Shown here: positions 24,939-34,567 of the stretch, one piece after another | How the letters are laid out: the number at the start of each line of letters is the position of its first letter | Position numbering within the stretch: the first letter of the stretch is position 1 | NCBI GenBank assembly: GCA_009379955.1 | Contig: WHST01000002.1 | Location: 1 to 64,000 of the forward strand | Origin: Streptosporangiales bacterium | GTDB lineage: Bacteria; Actinomycetota; Actinomycetes; Streptosporangiales; WHST01 | Direction: 5' to 3' | DNA: 64,000 bases | Program-made: the position numbers and the translations under genes | The notes under the pieces: generated by a model | Database searches by the model: none | The model's input: only the letters and a program-made list of their open reading frames with translations | What the model was told of the DNA's origin: nothing

Positions 24939-25214
24939 ATGCAACAGATCGACCTCGACCCGGCCGCGGTGCACAGCCTCGGCGACAAGAGCAGCGGATC
25001 CGCGGAAGTGGTGCAGCCGGCGGTGAAAGACCTCTCCGACGGCTGGCTGCCGAAGTCCCAGCCGGAGTTCAAGAGCACGCTGGAGCTCTGCCGGCAGAAG
25101 TGGATCTTCACGTTCGTCGACTTGGACGACGCGCTCACCGCCATCGGTGACAAGCTGCACGCCAGCGCGAACGCCGTCACCACGGGGGATACCACCTCCG
25201 CCGACCAGTTCTGA
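24939..25214 (+). CDS. Small WXG100-like helical protein
   Basis: About 91 residues predicted to form two long helices: a first one with D-L-D-P and later SLGDKSSG, and a second with RQKWIFTFVDLDDALTAIG ending in KLHASANAV. The W and the loosely heptad spacing resemble ESX-type WXG100 secretion partners. The start is uncertain: ATG 24939, GTG 24933 or GTG 24909 (with AAGGA upstream). It is 11 bp before a 432-residue helical protein, so the two form an operon. No type VII secretion genes are in the window. Confidence 0.6.
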   Translation: MQQIDLDPAAVHSLGDKSSGSAEVVQPAVKDLSDGWLPKSQPEFKSTLELCRQKWIFTFVDLDDALTAIGDKLHASANAVTTGDTTSADQF

Positions 25215-25225
25215 AGGGGCAGCAG

Positions 25226-26524
25226 ATGGGACAGATGACGAAGTCGACGCTGCTGCACATCGGCAGCGACGGCGGGGGGTCGGCGGGGTTCGGTGACGCG
25301 AAGACGCGCGCGACCAGCGGGCTGAGTGCGTTCGAGCAGCCGGTCTGGGCGCAGGTCAAGAGGGGGGTGGTGTGGAGCGGGGTCGGCCAGCCGGACGCGG
25401 AGAGCGTGACCCACACCAACGCCCTCGCGCTCAACATCGGCCAGGCGATGATGGAGTCGGGCGGCGCCGCCATGGAGGCAGCCACCCTGGGCTTCAGCAA
25501 GCTCGAGGACAACCTGAGGGAGCTCAACGACCACGCCAAGTCGTTCGGCAGCTGGGTCAACGAGGACGGCACCGTCGTCTGGGACGAGAACAACCCGAAG
25601 AAGCCCACCTCGATCTACGACGAGGACACCATCAGGCAGACCAACGTCCAGCTCGCCATCCAGCAGACGCTGAAGACGGCCACCCTGCTCGACCACGGCA
25701 CGATGGCGTCGATGCAGACGGTGTACGACAACGCGCCCGAGGTGGTCGACAACGCGGCCGACGCCGCCGAGGCATTGCCGAGCAACAAGAAGACCCTCGT
25801 CGAGGCGCTGGATGCCCGGCAGCAGATCCTGGAGGTGTCGGCGAGCTTCTACCTGATCGACAGGAACGGCCTGCTCGGCGTCGCCGACGTCAAAGCCGCC
25901 GGCGGCAACCCGTTCGCGGACGGGGTCGCGGAGCAGGTCAGCGAGCTCGACAAGCTCGTCCAAGGCGCGATCGGCCTGACCAAGGCCGGGCCCCTGCTGA
26001 ACCTGCTGAAGGCCGACCTCCCCGCGATCATCGTCGACGGCCTCCTCGTGAAGGCGGGCGCGGCCGCCGCGGGAGCGGAGGCCGCGGGCAGGAAGGCGGC
26101 CGCGGAGATCCTCAAGATGCCCGGCCGCGTCCTCGGCGTGGCCGGGGTCGCCCAGTTCGTCGCGGACCTGGCGGTGTTCGCGGCGGGCAAGCTCGCACCG
26201 GACGCCCAGCCCACCGAGTTCGACGTCATCACCCACAACGGTGAACCCAAGGCGACGGTCGGCGACCAGCAGCTCGCCGGGATCGCGAGCGGGTACTACT
26301 CACCCACCGGGATCGGCAACGACCAGGCGGAGTCCGTCGCGGACCTCGCGCACCTGCAACGACTCGACGCGCTCCCCGAAGGTTCCGAAGACTTCAGGGC
26401 CCAGGCGATCGAGACCCGCGACCAGCTGCAGGCGTGGCTGGACGAGCACCCGGACATGAGCACGGACACGGTCTACGCGCAGGGCCTCATCGAGGAGCTG
26501 GACGCGTGCATCGGCCAGCGCTAG
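25226..26524 (+). CDS. Unrecognised helical protein downstream of WXG-like gene
   Basis: 432 residues from ATG 25226 (GGGGCAGCAG upstream). I do not recognise the family. It looks mostly alpha-helical and Ala-rich, with a hydrophobic zone around residues 255-320 (LLKADLPAIIVDGLLVKAGAAAAG), which may form hairpin helices. The C-terminal 80 residues are acidic. There is no toxin motif I can name. Its tandem position with a WXG-like gene suggests a substrate or partner of a type VII-like system, as in polymorphic-toxin carriers, but this is inference only. It converges with fbiB, 4 bp apart. Confidence 0.7.
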   Translation: MGQMTKSTLLHIGSDGGGSAGFGDAKTRATSGLSAFEQPVWAQVKRGVVWSGVGQPDAESVTHTNALALNIGQAMMESGGAAMEAATLGFSKLEDNLRELNDHAKSFGSWVNEDGTVVWDENNPKKPTSIYDEDTIRQTNVQLAIQQTLKTATLLDHGTMASMQTVYDNAPEVVDNAADAAEALPSNKKTLVEALDARQQILEVSASFYLIDRNGLLGVADVKAAGGNPFADGVAEQVSELDKLVQGAIGLTKAGPLLNLLKADLPAIIVDGLLVKAGAAAAGAEAAGRKAAAEILKMPGRVLGVAGVAQFVADLAVFAAGKLAPDAQPTEFDVITHNGEPKATVGDQQLAGIASGYYSPTGIGNDQAESVADLAHLQRLDALPEGSEDFRAQAIETRDQLQAWLDEHPDMSTDTVYAQGLIEELDACIGQR

Positions 26525-26528
26525 CGCG

Positions 26529-27797
26529 TCAGCGCGTCTCCAGGTAGGGGGCCGGGTCGCGGTCCCTGGGGTCGACGGGCTTGGCCGGGCGGCCGATGGC
26601 CACCGTGCCCATGGGGTCCCAGTGCGCCGGCAGGTCGAGGGCAGTACGGGTGGCGTCGCGGCAGTACAGCGTGCTCGCGATCCAGGCCGAGCCGAGCTGC
26701 TCGACCGCGAGGGCGACGAGCAGGTTCTCGACCGCAGCGCCGGCGGACAGCGTCGCCATCTCGACCTCCGCCGGGTCGCCGGCGTGGCGGAGCGCGGAGC
26801 GGTCGACGCAGGGGACCACGAGCACCGGTGCACGGCAGAGGACGTCGACGCTCTCGGCTCGCTCGGTCTCGCCCGGCGGGTCGGCCCAGTGCGTCTCCAG
26901 CGTGTCGAGCAGGCGGGCGCGTGCGTCCGCTGACTCGACGAGCACGAACCGCCACGGCGTCGACGCGTATGGTGCCGGCGCGGTGACCGCGGCCGCGATG
27001 GCGCGCCGTACCGGCTCGGTGCCGATGGGCTCGCCGGTGAACTCCCTGACGGTGCGCCGGGACGAGACGACGTCGCGCGCGCCGAGCGAGAACATGTCGA
27101 GCTCGGACGGCCGGACGAGCGCGCGTACGCCGGGACCGTCCTCGCGCGTGGTGTGGTGCGCGAGACCGCGGACGACGGCCACGGGTACGCCGGTGCTCTT
27201 GCCCTTCACCAGGTCGGCCGCGGCCGCCACCTCGTCGGCGATCGCGATCTCGGTGACCAGCAACGGACGCCCGTGCGCGTCGGTGCGCCCGCGGTGGTCG
27301 TCGACGACGGCCAGTCCCGCGGCGCCGAGCGCGACGTCGGTCTGCCCGACACGCCACGGCCGGCCGAACGTGTCGGTGACGACGACCGCGACCGTGACGC
27401 CGAGCCGCTCGCGCAGGCCTGCCCTGATCGCACGCGCCGACGCGTCCGGGTCGAGGGGGAGCAGGACCACGGTGCCTTCGGGGGTGTTGGACTCGTCGAC
27501 GCCGGCCGCCGCCATCACGAAGCCGTGCGCGGTCTGCACGATGCGGGTGGGCCCGCGACGCGCGACGACACGGACGGTCTCCGCCGTGATCGCGTCGTCG
27601 CGCATCCGCTCGAGGTCGTCACCGGGCGCGGCACGCCGGACGCGGCCCTCGGCCTTGCTGACCACCTTGCTCGTGACCACGACCACGTCGCCGTCGCGCA
27701 GCCCCGGCGTGGCCGCGGCGACGAGGGCGGCGAGGTCGTCACCGTGGGCGATCTCGGGGATCCCCTGGACACCCCAGATATCGATCGCCGACGTCAT
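26529..27797 (-). CDS. fbiB: F420-0:gamma-glutamyl ligase with nitroreductase domain (FbiB)
   Basis: 422 residues with two domains. Residues 1-245 are CofE-like: [10 protein letters not shown]-like start, [15 protein letters not shown], and [21 protein letters not shown]. Residues 246-422 are the FMN nitroreductase-like domain ([14 protein letters not shown], then [13 protein letters not shown]). Fused FbiB adds L-glutamates to coenzyme F420 and also reduces dehydro-F420-0. The ATG at 27797 overlaps the fbiA stop (ATGA), so both are coupled. F420 is widely used by actinobacterial reductases. Confidence 0.95.
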   Translation of the reverse strand: MTSAIDIWGVQGIPEIAHGDDLAALVAAATPGLRDGDVVVVTSKVVSKAEGRVRRAAPGDDLERMRDDAITAETVRVVARRGPTRIVQTAHGFVMAAAGVDESNTPEGTVVLLPLDPDASARAIRAGLRERLGVTVAVVVTDTFGRPWRVGQTDVALGAAGLAVVDDHRGRTDAHGRPLLVTEIAIADEVAAAADLVKGKSTGVPVAVVRGLAHHTTREDGPGVRALVRPSELDMFSLGARDVVSSRRTVREFTGEPIGTEPVRRAIAAAVTAPAPYASTPWRFVLVESADARARLLDTLETHWADPPGETERAESVDVLCRAPVLVVPCVDRSALRHAGDPAEVEMATLSAGAAVENLLVALAVEQLGSAWIASTLYCRDATRTALDLPAHWDPMGTVAIGRPAKPVDPRDRDPAPYLETR

Positions 27798-28756
27798 CGC
27801 AGGATCTCGGCGAGCTCGAGCGCGTCGGCGGCCATCCGTGCGGCCGCGTCGACGTCGTGCATCACGAGCGGCACCGCGCGGCAGCGGATGCCGAGCGCCT
27901 CGACCGGCTCGACGGCGTCCTTGTCGGTCTCGTCGACGAGCCAGCCGTCGACGAGACCCGGGCCGTAGAACTCCGCCACGCCGGCGGCGGTCGACGTCGC
28001 GCCGACCGCGGCGAGCACCTTGTCGGCCATGCCCCGCAGCGGGTGCCCGCCGATGACGGGGGAGAGCCCCACGACAGGCACGCCGGCACCGGCGATCGCC
28101 GGCCTGATGCCGGGCACCGCGAGGATCGTGCCGATCGAGACGACGGGGTTGCTCGGCGGCAACAGGACGACGTCGGCCGCGGCGATCGCCTCGACCACGC
28201 CCGGCGCCGGGCCGGACTCCTCGGCCCCCACGGGCACGACGCCGAGTGCGCGGGGCTCCGCGTGCAGTCGTACCCAGTACTCCTGGAAGTGCACCGCGCG
28301 GCGTCCCGACTCGGCGGCGGTGTCCTCGATGACGACGTGGGTCTCGACGGGATCGTCGGTCATCGGCAGCAGCCGTACGCCGAGACCCCAGCGCGCCGAC
28401 AGCGTCGCGGTCACCGCGGACAGCGGCTGACCCGCGGCCAGCAGTTGGCTGCGGAAGACGTGGGTGGCGAAGTCGCGGTCACCGAGGCCGAACCACTGCG
28501 GCTCCGCGCCGTACGCCGCGAGCTCGTCCTTGACGGTGAACGTCTCGCCCGCGCGTCCCCACCCCTGCTCGTCGTCGATCCCGTCGCCGAGGGTGTACAT
28601 GACGGTGTCGAGATCGGGACAGACCCGAAGGCCGAAGAGGGTGATGTCGTCGCCGGTGTTGCCGATGACGGTGATGTCCGCGTCGGGGACGGCGCGGCGC
28701 AGTCCACGGAGGAAACGAGCACCGCCCACTCCACCTGCCAGCACGACGATCTGCAT
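27794..28756 (-). CDS. fbiA: 2-phospho-L-lactate transferase / FbiA
   Basis: 320 residues. [19 protein letters not shown] is the CofD/FbiA start, followed by [21 protein letters not shown], the metal/phosphate site. [13 protein letters not shown] and [19 protein letters not shown] are further family blocks. FbiA transfers a phosphoenolpyruvyl or phospholactyl group to FO, giving (dehydro-)F420-0, upstream of FbiB. It is divergent from whiB, with 125 bp between. The start ATG 28756 was chosen because the preceding residues in the frame are not family-like. Confidence 0.95.
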   Translation of the reverse strand: MQIVVLAGGVGGARFLRGLRRAVPDADITVIGNTGDDITLFGLRVCPDLDTVMYTLGDGIDDEQGWGRAGETFTVKDELAAYGAEPQWFGLGDRDFATHVFRSQLLAAGQPLSAVTATLSARWGLGVRLLPMTDDPVETHVVIEDTAAESGRRAVHFQEYWVRLHAEPRALGVVPVGAEESGPAPGVVEAIAAADVVLLPPSNPVVSIGTILAVPGIRPAIAGAGVPVVGLSPVIGGHPLRGMADKVLAAVGATSTAAGVAEFYGPGLVDGWLVDETDKDAVEPVEALGIRCRAVPLVMHDVDAAARMAADALELAEILR

Positions 28757-28785
28757 GCGGAAAGCCTGCCATAGCATGCCCCGGC

Positions 28786-28821
28786 TTGACGTACCGGCAT
28801 TGACGCGCGTGTAATTACACG
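28786..28821. promoter_or_regulatory. whiB promoter with palindromic operator
   Basis: On the plus strand TTGACG (28786-28791) and TGTAAT (28810-28815) are 18 nt apart, making a plausible sigma-70-type promoter for whiB with a leader of about 60 nt. The -10 lies inside a perfect palindrome CGTGTAATTACACG (28808-28821). A regulator dimer bound here would block or alter whiB transcription and, since the region is shared with divergent fbiA, perhaps that gene as well. Confidence 0.55.
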
Positions 28822-28881
28822 AGTGTCGTTCCCGCGCCGGGGGGCGCGGCGGGCCAGCGGCAGGGTCGAGGAGGGTCTTTT

Positions 28882-29157
28882 GTGTCCGAGCAGAACTGGC
28901 TATCAGGGGACAGTGGCGAGGAGCTCGAGGAGCTTGAGGAGCTTGAATGGCAGGAACGCGCGCTCTGCGCGCAGACCGACCCGGAGGCATTCTTCCCGGA
29001 GAAGGGCGGTTCCACCCGGGAGGCCAAGAAGGTGTGTCTCGTGTGCGAGGTCCGGCAGGAGTGCCTGGAGTACGCACTGGCGCACGACGAGCGGTTCGGC
29101 ATCTGGGGCGGGCTCTCCGAGCGTGAGCGCCGCAAGCTGAGGCGGCGTGCCGGCTGA
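28882..29157 (+). CDS. WhiB-family iron-sulfur transcription regulator, WhiB2/WhmD type
   Basis: 91 residues from GTG 28882, with GAGGAGGG upstream. Four cysteines C29, C52, C55 and C61 can hold a 4Fe-4S cluster, then GIWGG (residues 73-77), and a basic end ERRKLRRRAG for DNA contact. An acidic N-terminus (EELEELEELE) precedes them. Adjacent to fbiA-fbiB, it occupies the position of WhiB2 (WhmD) in mycobacteria, a regulator needed for septation. Its own promoter carries a palindrome. Confidence 0.93.
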   Translation: MSEQNWLSGDSGEELEELEELEWQERALCAQTDPEAFFPEKGGSTREAKKVCLVCEVRQECLEYALAHDERFGIWGGLSERERRKLRRRAG

Positions 29158-29240
29158 CACCGCGTAGGTGGCGCGATACCGGCGTCGACTAGTCTTTCGC
29201 CGTCATCCCCCTCGGCGCCGCCGAGGATCTGCCGCCGACC

Positions 29241-32200
29241 GTGACGGGGAAAGCCGTTCGTACGCCAGTGACACCGCAGGCGAGGCCCAACCACTTCGTC
29301 ACCGCCGTGCTCGTCGTGCACGACGGTGGTCGTTGGTTGCCCGAGACCATCGCGGCGCTCGCGGAGCAGACCCGTGCACCCGACCTCATCCGGGTCGTCG
29401 ACACCGGCAGCACCGACTCCAGCGGCGAGATCCTCGCCGACGCTGTCGGTTCCGACCAGGTCATCGCGATGCCGCGCAGGACCGGCTTCGGCGCCGCCGT
29501 CGCCGCGGGTCTCGCGCGCCCCGAGGTCACCCGCCGCGGCCGCCGCGCCGTCCCGCGTCCCACCGACGGCACGTCCTGGATCTGGCTGCTGCACGACGAC
29601 TCCGCCCCCGCCCCGGACGCGCTCGAGAGGATGCTGGCGGCCTCCGACCGGTCGGCGGGTCGCCGCACCGCGCCGCCCGGCATCCTCGGCTGCAAGCACC
29701 GCGACTGGTACGACCACCGCGTCCTGCTCGACGTCGGCCTCACCACCGACCTCGGTGGCCGCCGCGAGACCGGCATCGACCGAGGCGAGCACGACCAGGG
29801 GCAGTACGACGACCACCGTGACGTGCTCGCCGTCGACTCGGCCGGCATGCTGGTCCGCCGCGACGTGTGGGACTACCTCGGCGGGTTCGACCCGACACTG
29901 CCGCTCTACCGCGACGACATCGACTTCTGCTGGCGGGCCACCCGGGCCGGCATCGGCGTCGCGGTCGTCACCGACGCGGTCGTCTACCACGCCGAGGCCG
30001 CGTCTCGGCACCGTCGCACCGTCCACGCCACCGCCAGCCACCCACGGCTCGCGGACCGGCGGCACGGCATGTACTCGCTCGCGGCCAACCTGCCGATGGG
30101 GCTCGCCGCGTTCGCGCTGCTCCGCAACGTCGTCACCTCGGTCTTCCGCGCCGTCGGCTGGGTGCTGGCCAAGCAGCTCGGGTACGCGTTCGACGAGCTC
30201 GCCGCCGTGGCGCTCGTCATCGCACGTCCCGACCTGGTGCTCCGGGCACGGGCGGCCAGGCGCCGGCTGAAGCGTCCGTGGCGGCAGATCCGCACGCTGA
30301 TGCCGCCCCGCGGCGCGGCGATCAAGCGGGTCGGCGAACGCATCTCCGCGTTCAGCGCGGGCGCGGCGGCCGACTCGGGCCGGCACAGCCAGGCGGCGAT
30401 CGACCCGACGGCCGACGACGACGAGGCCTTCGGCGCGTTCGAGGAGGCGCCGAGCGCGTTGCGCCGGGTGCTGTCGCACCCCGGCCTGCTGCTCGTCGCA
30501 GCCCTCACGCTCGTCGCGCTGGTCGCCGAGCGCGACGTGCTCGGCATGAGGCTCGCCGGCGGCGCGCTGCTCCCGGCACCGGACGGCGCCGGCGACCTCT
30601 GGCGCTCCTACCTCGAGTCCTGGCACCCGATCGGCCTCGGCGGCACGACGACCGCCCCGCCCTACCTCGGGGTGCTCGCCCTGCTCTCCACCGCCTTCTT
30701 CGGCAAGCCGTGGCTGGCCGTCAACATCCTGCTGCTCGGCTGCGTGCCGCTCGCCGGTTGGTCGGCGTACCTCGCCGCGGGCCGGCTCGGCACCGACCGG
30801 GCGGTGCGGGTGTGGGTCTCCGCCGCGTACGCCCTGCTGCCGATCGCGACCGGCTCCATCGCCGCGGGACGCCTCGGCAGCACGGTCGCGTTCGTGATGC
30901 TCCCGCTGATCGCCTACTTCGGCGCACGGGTGCTGAGACCCGCCGCCAAGGGTGCCCTGCGACCGGCGTGGGCGTGCGCGCTCCTCCTCTCGATCGGCGT
31001 CGCGTTCGCGCCGGTGCTGTGGCCGATGGCGTTCGTGCTCGCGGTGATCGCCGGCGCGGTGCTGTGGCGCCGGCGCGCCGTCATCTCCGGACTCGTCATC
31101 ACGGTGCTGTTGCCGGTCGCGCTGCTCTACCCGTGGTCGTTCCGCGTGATCACCAGGCCGCAGCTGCTGCTCCTCGACACCGGCTACCACCCGGCGTACC
31201 TCGCGGCGGCCGACCTGCCGCCGCTCGCGATCCTGCTGCTGCACCCCGGCGGGCCCGGGCAGTACCCCGTCTGGATGAGCATCGGGCTCGTCCTCGCCGC
31301 CCTCGCGGCACTGCTGCGCCGCCGCGCCAACCGTCCGGTGGTGGCGGGCTGGATCGTCGCGTTCGTCGGCCTGGCCTTCGGTGTCGTGCTGAGCCGGGTC
31401 ACCCTCACCGAGCCCGACGCCACGATCGGGGCGGTCGTGTGGCCCGGCATCGCGGTGGCGGTGGTGGGTCTCGGCTTCCTCGTCGCGATCGGTTCCGCGG
31501 CGCAGGACGCGCCAGAGCGGCTCTTCCGCTTCGGGTTCGGCTGGCGTCAGCTCGCGCTCGTCGCCCTCGTGGTCGTCGTCGGCGTCACGCCGCTCTTCGC
31601 CGGTGCCTGGTGGGTGGTCAACGGCGCGGGCGACCCGCTGCACGTCGCGCGCGGCGAGGTCGTCCCCGCGTACCTCACGGCGCAGAGCGACGTGCCCAGC
31701 CGCCCGCGCACCCTCATCGTCAGGAAGCTGCAGGGCCGCGTCGAGTACACCGTCGTCCGGGGCCGGGCGCCCGCGCTCGGCGACGAGTTGTTGCAACCGC
31801 CCAAGGCGACGCGAGAGCGGCTCGACGCCCTGGTCGCCGACCTCGTGTCCGGACGGTCGGCCGACGTCACGTCGCGGCTGGCGCCGTACGGCATCCGCTA
31901 CGTCCTCGTCGCAGGTCCCGTCGACTCCCGGCTCGCGCAGCGGCTCGACGGCGAGGCCGGGCTCGTCCGGCAGTCGGCGACGCGCGACTTCGCGCTGTGG
32001 CAGGCGGCCGAGGAGCCCACCAGGCTCCGCATGGTCGGTCCCGACGGCACCACCTCGCCGTTGCCGGCCTCCGGCGATGTGGAGTCCACCGTCCGCATAC
32101 CGCCGGGCGCCGACGACCGGATGCTCGTCCTCACCGACGCCGCCTCGCCGGGATGGCGCGCGAGGATCGGCGACACCGAGCTCGAGGCGCGCAAGGTCGA

Positions 32201-32675
32201 CGGCTGGGCGCAGGCGTTCGTCCTCCCGTCGTCGGGCGGCCGGCTGTCCCTGTCGTTCGCCGAGACCACCAGGCACGGACAGCTGATCTTCCAGGGCGCC
32301 GTGCTGCTCGTCGTCCTCGTCCTCGCCCTGCCGGGCGCCCGGCGCGAGGAGTTCGACCCGGAGCCCGACCGTGCGGCGCGCGAGGCCGCACCAGGGCCGC
32401 GTGCCCGGCTGCCGCGATCCGCGCTCGACGGTGGCCCCGACACCGGTCCGCAGGACACCCACGGCCCGCCACCGCACAGCGAGCCCGAGTATGCGCCCCA
32501 GCCCGACTACGGCCAGCCCGACTACGGCCAGCCCGACTACGGCCAGCCCGACCAAGGGCAACCCCCGTACGGCCAGCCCGGGTACGGCCCGCCGCAGGCA
32601 CCCGATCCCGCCTACGGGCCGGCACCGCAGGAGGACGCGCCCCGCTATGTGCCCGGCCAGTGGGAGAGGCGGTAG
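29241..32675 (+). CDS. Large GT2 glycosyltransferase fused to a multi-TM membrane region
   Basis: 1144 residues from GTG 29241. Residues 1-250 are a GT2 domain: VTAVLVVHDGGRWLPETI, VVDTGSTDSSGEI, LLHDDSAPAPDAL and LYRDDIDFCWRA. After a linker, about 12 membrane helices (residues 410-780) follow, then an extracytoplasmic domain and a last helix. The tail is cytoplasmic, made of QPDYG-type repeats. Related large actinobacterial proteins act in cell-wall glycan assembly next to the whiB2-fbiA locus. The next gene, a DUF5719 protein, starts 3 bp after the stop, so both are probably partners. Substrates are unknown. Confidence 0.85.
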   Translation: MTGKAVRTPVTPQARPNHFVTAVLVVHDGGRWLPETIAALAEQTRAPDLIRVVDTGSTDSSGEILADAVGSDQVIAMPRRTGFGAAVAAGLARPEVTRRGRRAVPRPTDGTSWIWLLHDDSAPAPDALERMLAASDRSAGRRTAPPGILGCKHRDWYDHRVLLDVGLTTDLGGRRETGIDRGEHDQGQYDDHRDVLAVDSAGMLVRRDVWDYLGGFDPTLPLYRDDIDFCWRATRAGIGVAVVTDAVVYHAEAASRHRRTVHATASHPRLADRRHGMYSLAANLPMGLAAFALLRNVVTSVFRAVGWVLAKQLGYAFDELAAVALVIARPDLVLRARAARRRLKRPWRQIRTLMPPRGAAIKRVGERISAFSAGAAADSGRHSQAAIDPTADDDEAFGAFEEAPSALRRVLSHPGLLLVAALTLVALVAERDVLGMRLAGGALLPAPDGAGDLWRSYLESWHPIGLGGTTTAPPYLGVLALLSTAFFGKPWLAVNILLLGCVPLAGWSAYLAAGRLGTDRAVRVWVSAAYALLPIATGSIAAGRLGSTVAFVMLPLIAYFGARVLRPAAKGALRPAWACALLLSIGVAFAPVLWPMAFVLAVIAGAVLWRRRAVISGLVITVLLPVALLYPWSFRVITRPQLLLLDTGYHPAYLAAADLPPLAILLLHPGGPGQYPVWMSIGLVLAALAALLRRRANRPVVAGWIVAFVGLAFGVVLSRVTLTEPDATIGAVVWPGIAVAVVGLGFLVAIGSAAQDAPERLFRFGFGWRQLALVALVVVVGVTPLFAGAWWVVNGAGDPLHVARGEVVPAYLTAQSDVPSRPRTLIVRKLQGRVEYTVVRGRAPALGDELLQPPKATRERLDALVADLVSGRSADVTSRLAPYGIRYVLVAGPVDSRLAQRLDGEAGLVRQSATRDFALWQAAEEPTRLRMVGPDGTTSPLPASGDVESTVRIPPGADDRMLVLTDAASPGWRARIGDTELEARKVDGWAQAFVLPSSGGRLSLSFAETTRHGQLIFQGAVLLVVLVLALPGARREEFDPEPDRAAREAAPGPRARLPRSALDGGPDTGPQDTHGPPPHSEPEYAPQPDYGQPDYGQPDYGQPDQGQPPYGQPGYGPPQAPDPAYGPAPQEDAPRYVPGQWERR
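32499..32588 (+). repeat. Six 15-bp tandem repeats coding for QPDYG-type pentapeptides
   Basis: Three identical 15-bp units (32499-32543) and three diverged ones to 32588 encode QPDYG x3, QPDQG, QPPYG and QPGYG in the C-terminal tail of the GT2/membrane protein. Such Tyr/Pro/Gln repeats are typical of disordered cytoplasmic tails; the copy number may vary between strains. Confidence 0.85.
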
Positions 32676-32678
32676 CCG

Positions 32679-34331
32679 GTGAGCCCCCACGGGAAGCAGC
32701 GTGGCAGGCGCCGCGGCGGCAGGCGCCGCGCGGGCGCGTCGCCGACCCAGGCCGACGCGCCACCGACCGCTCCGCCGCCCGGGTACCAGCAGGCACCCCC
32801 GTACCAGCAGGGCCCGCCGCAACAGCAGGGCCCGCCGGCTCGTGGCGCCCGTACCGCCGCGGCCCAGGGCCGGCGCCCCAGGCGCAGGCGCCGCAGCCTG
32901 GTCGATCTCATCCCGCTGCCACTCGTCGCCGTGCTCGTCCTGCTCGCCGCGCTCGTCGGCGTCGGTGAGCTCACGCTGCCCGAGCGGCGCACCCAGATCG
33001 CCGGGCTCGAGGCGGCGAAGGCGGCCGTCACGTCCGCGCGCGTCGTGTGCCCGTTCGCGCCGGCGCAGCAGATCGCCGTCGCCGCGCCGGGCAAGGGCAA
33101 GGGAGAGGTGACGGTCCAGCCGCTGGGGTCGTCCACCGGCTCGCCGCTCGGTGCGCTGCGCACGGCGCCCGGCCGCGCGGTCGCCGACACGGTGGACGAG
33201 AACGAGGCGGTCGTCGCGAGCGCCGAGGGGGCGACCGCGCCGGGGTTCGAGGTCGAGCAGTACAGCCGCTCGGACTCCGGCGTCAACCGCGGCATCAGGG
33301 ACGTGCGGTGCACGACGCCGAGCACCGACTGGTGGTTCGCGGGTGCGGCGACCACCGCGGGCAACACGACCGACCTGTACCTGAGCAACCTCGACCGCAG
33401 TGCCTCGACGGTCGACATCGTCGCGTACGGCGAGGACGGCGTCATCGATCCCGAGGCGGGGCGCGGCATCACCATCGACCCGGGCAAGCGCCGCGTCGTC
33501 AAGCTGTCGGAGATCGCTCCCGAGCTCGCGACCAGCGCGGTCCGGGTGTTCGCCAGGTCGGGGCGGGTCGCCGCCGCGATGCACACCGGGGTCAGGGACG
33601 GCGACACGTCGTACGGCGGCGCGTGGGTGCCGCCGTCGACGCCGAAGGCGGGCAACATCGTCGTCCCCGCGGTGCCGTCGGGGTCGGGTGACCGCAAGCT
33701 CGTGCTGTTCGCCCCCGGCGAGCAGGACACCACCGTCGGGGTGCGGCTCTCCACACCCACGGGCTCCTTCGCCCCGGAGGGCAAGGACAAGGTCAACATC
33801 CCGGCGCAGCAGGCCATCGAGGTCGATCTCGGCGACGTCATGACCAAGTCCGCGACCGCCCTCCAGGTCAGCTCCGACGTTCCGCTGGTCGCCTCCGTCG
33901 TGGCCGTCGAGGGCGGCTCGGGCGAGGACGGCGGCGTCGCGTTCTCGGCGGGCACCCCCGCACTCAGCTCGCCGGCGACCGTCCCGCTGGTGCCGACCGG
34001 CAAGATCGAGGCGACCCTGCATCTCACCGCGGCCGTCGAGGACGCCCAGGTCGACGTGCGCACGATGTCGCCGCGGCCCTCCGCGCCGAGGACGGTGCGC
34101 ATCCCGGCCGGCCGCACCGTGCAGGTGAAGCTGACGCCACCGCGCGGCGACTCCGCGTACGGCATCATCGTCACCCCGCGCGACGGGAGCGGACCCGTCT
34201 ACGGGTCCCGCGTGCTGACAGCGTCGCCGAAGGACGGTCCGCTCATCGCCTCGCTCGGCCTGGTGCCCGGCGTGCACCAGGTGTCCCTGCCGCCGGTGGT
34301 GCCGGAGATCGGTGCGGGCGTACCGCGCTGA
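32679..34331 (+). CDS. DUF5719 family membrane-anchored protein
   Basis: 550 residues from GTG 32679. The N-terminal 85 residues are Arg/Pro/Gln-rich and cytoplasmic, then one helix (LIPLPLVAVLVLLAALVGVGEL) near residues 85-107. The large extracellular part has repeated beta-strand patterns with STDWWFAGAATTAGNTTDLYLSN and other beta-sandwich-like stretches. It has the actinobacterial DUF5719 arrangement. No catalytic motif is seen. Only 3 bp separate it from the GT2/membrane gene, so an external partner of that protein is likely. Confidence 0.85.
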   Translation: MSPHGKQRGRRRGGRRRAGASPTQADAPPTAPPPGYQQAPPYQQGPPQQQGPPARGARTAAAQGRRPRRRRRSLVDLIPLPLVAVLVLLAALVGVGELTLPERRTQIAGLEAAKAAVTSARVVCPFAPAQQIAVAAPGKGKGEVTVQPLGSSTGSPLGALRTAPGRAVADTVDENEAVVASAEGATAPGFEVEQYSRSDSGVNRGIRDVRCTTPSTDWWFAGAATTAGNTTDLYLSNLDRSASTVDIVAYGEDGVIDPEAGRGITIDPGKRRVVKLSEIAPELATSAVRVFARSGRVAAAMHTGVRDGDTSYGGAWVPPSTPKAGNIVVPAVPSGSGDRKLVLFAPGEQDTTVGVRLSTPTGSFAPEGKDKVNIPAQQAIEVDLGDVMTKSATALQVSSDVPLVASVVAVEGGSGEDGGVAFSAGTPALSSPATVPLVPTGKIEATLHLTAAVEDAQVDVRTMSPRPSAPRTVRIPAGRTVQVKLTPPRGDSAYGIIVTPRDGSGPVYGSRVLTASPKDGPLIASLGLVPGVHQVSLPPVVPEIGAGVPR

Positions 34332-34441
34332 GCCAGCGATCCGATCCGAAATCCGTTCGACTTCGTGCGAACCAGCAGTGCGCTCGTCACGTCTGACCCC
34401 GCGTACCAGGTTCGACTGAGGTTTCGACGGAGGCAACGGCC

Positions 34442-34537
34442 ATGGATACCAGGATGCGCATCGCCAAGGTCGGCGCGGGTGTCTGGCTCTTCGCCGCGTT
34501 CGTGGCGATCATCGCCTACCTCGGCATTGTCGGCTGA
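34442..34537 (+). CDS. 31-residue single-helix membrane peptide
   Basis: ATG 34442 to TGA 34535-34537, with GGAGG at 34429-34433 and 8-nt spacing, an ideal ribosome-binding site. The peptide has a short basic start (MDTRMRIAKVG) and then one hydrophobic helix (VWLFAAFVAIIAYLGIVG) running to the end. It is followed directly by a strong hairpin. Codon third positions are GC-rich, as for real genes here. The orientation should be N-terminus in. Function unknown. Confidence 0.65.
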   Translation: MDTRMRIAKVGAGVWLFAAFVAIIAYLGIVG

Positions 34538-34567
34538 CGATCACCGAGCACCCGACCAGCTGATCCG

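Noticed and set aside
21694-26236. Two long minus-strand open frames of 963 codons each
   Set aside because: Opposite to clear GT4, manC, AlkA-like and WXG-like genes; composition is typical of antisense frames in high-GC DNA.
32499-32588. Short tandem repeats considered as CRISPR
   Set aside because: Units are 15 bp without spacers and code for QPDYG-type repeats.
28815-34436. 1873-codon open frame on the minus strand
   Set aside because: It is the GC-rich shadow of whiB, the GT2/membrane gene and DUF5719; the product is low-complexity Arg/Asp/Gly/His-rich and has no family signs.
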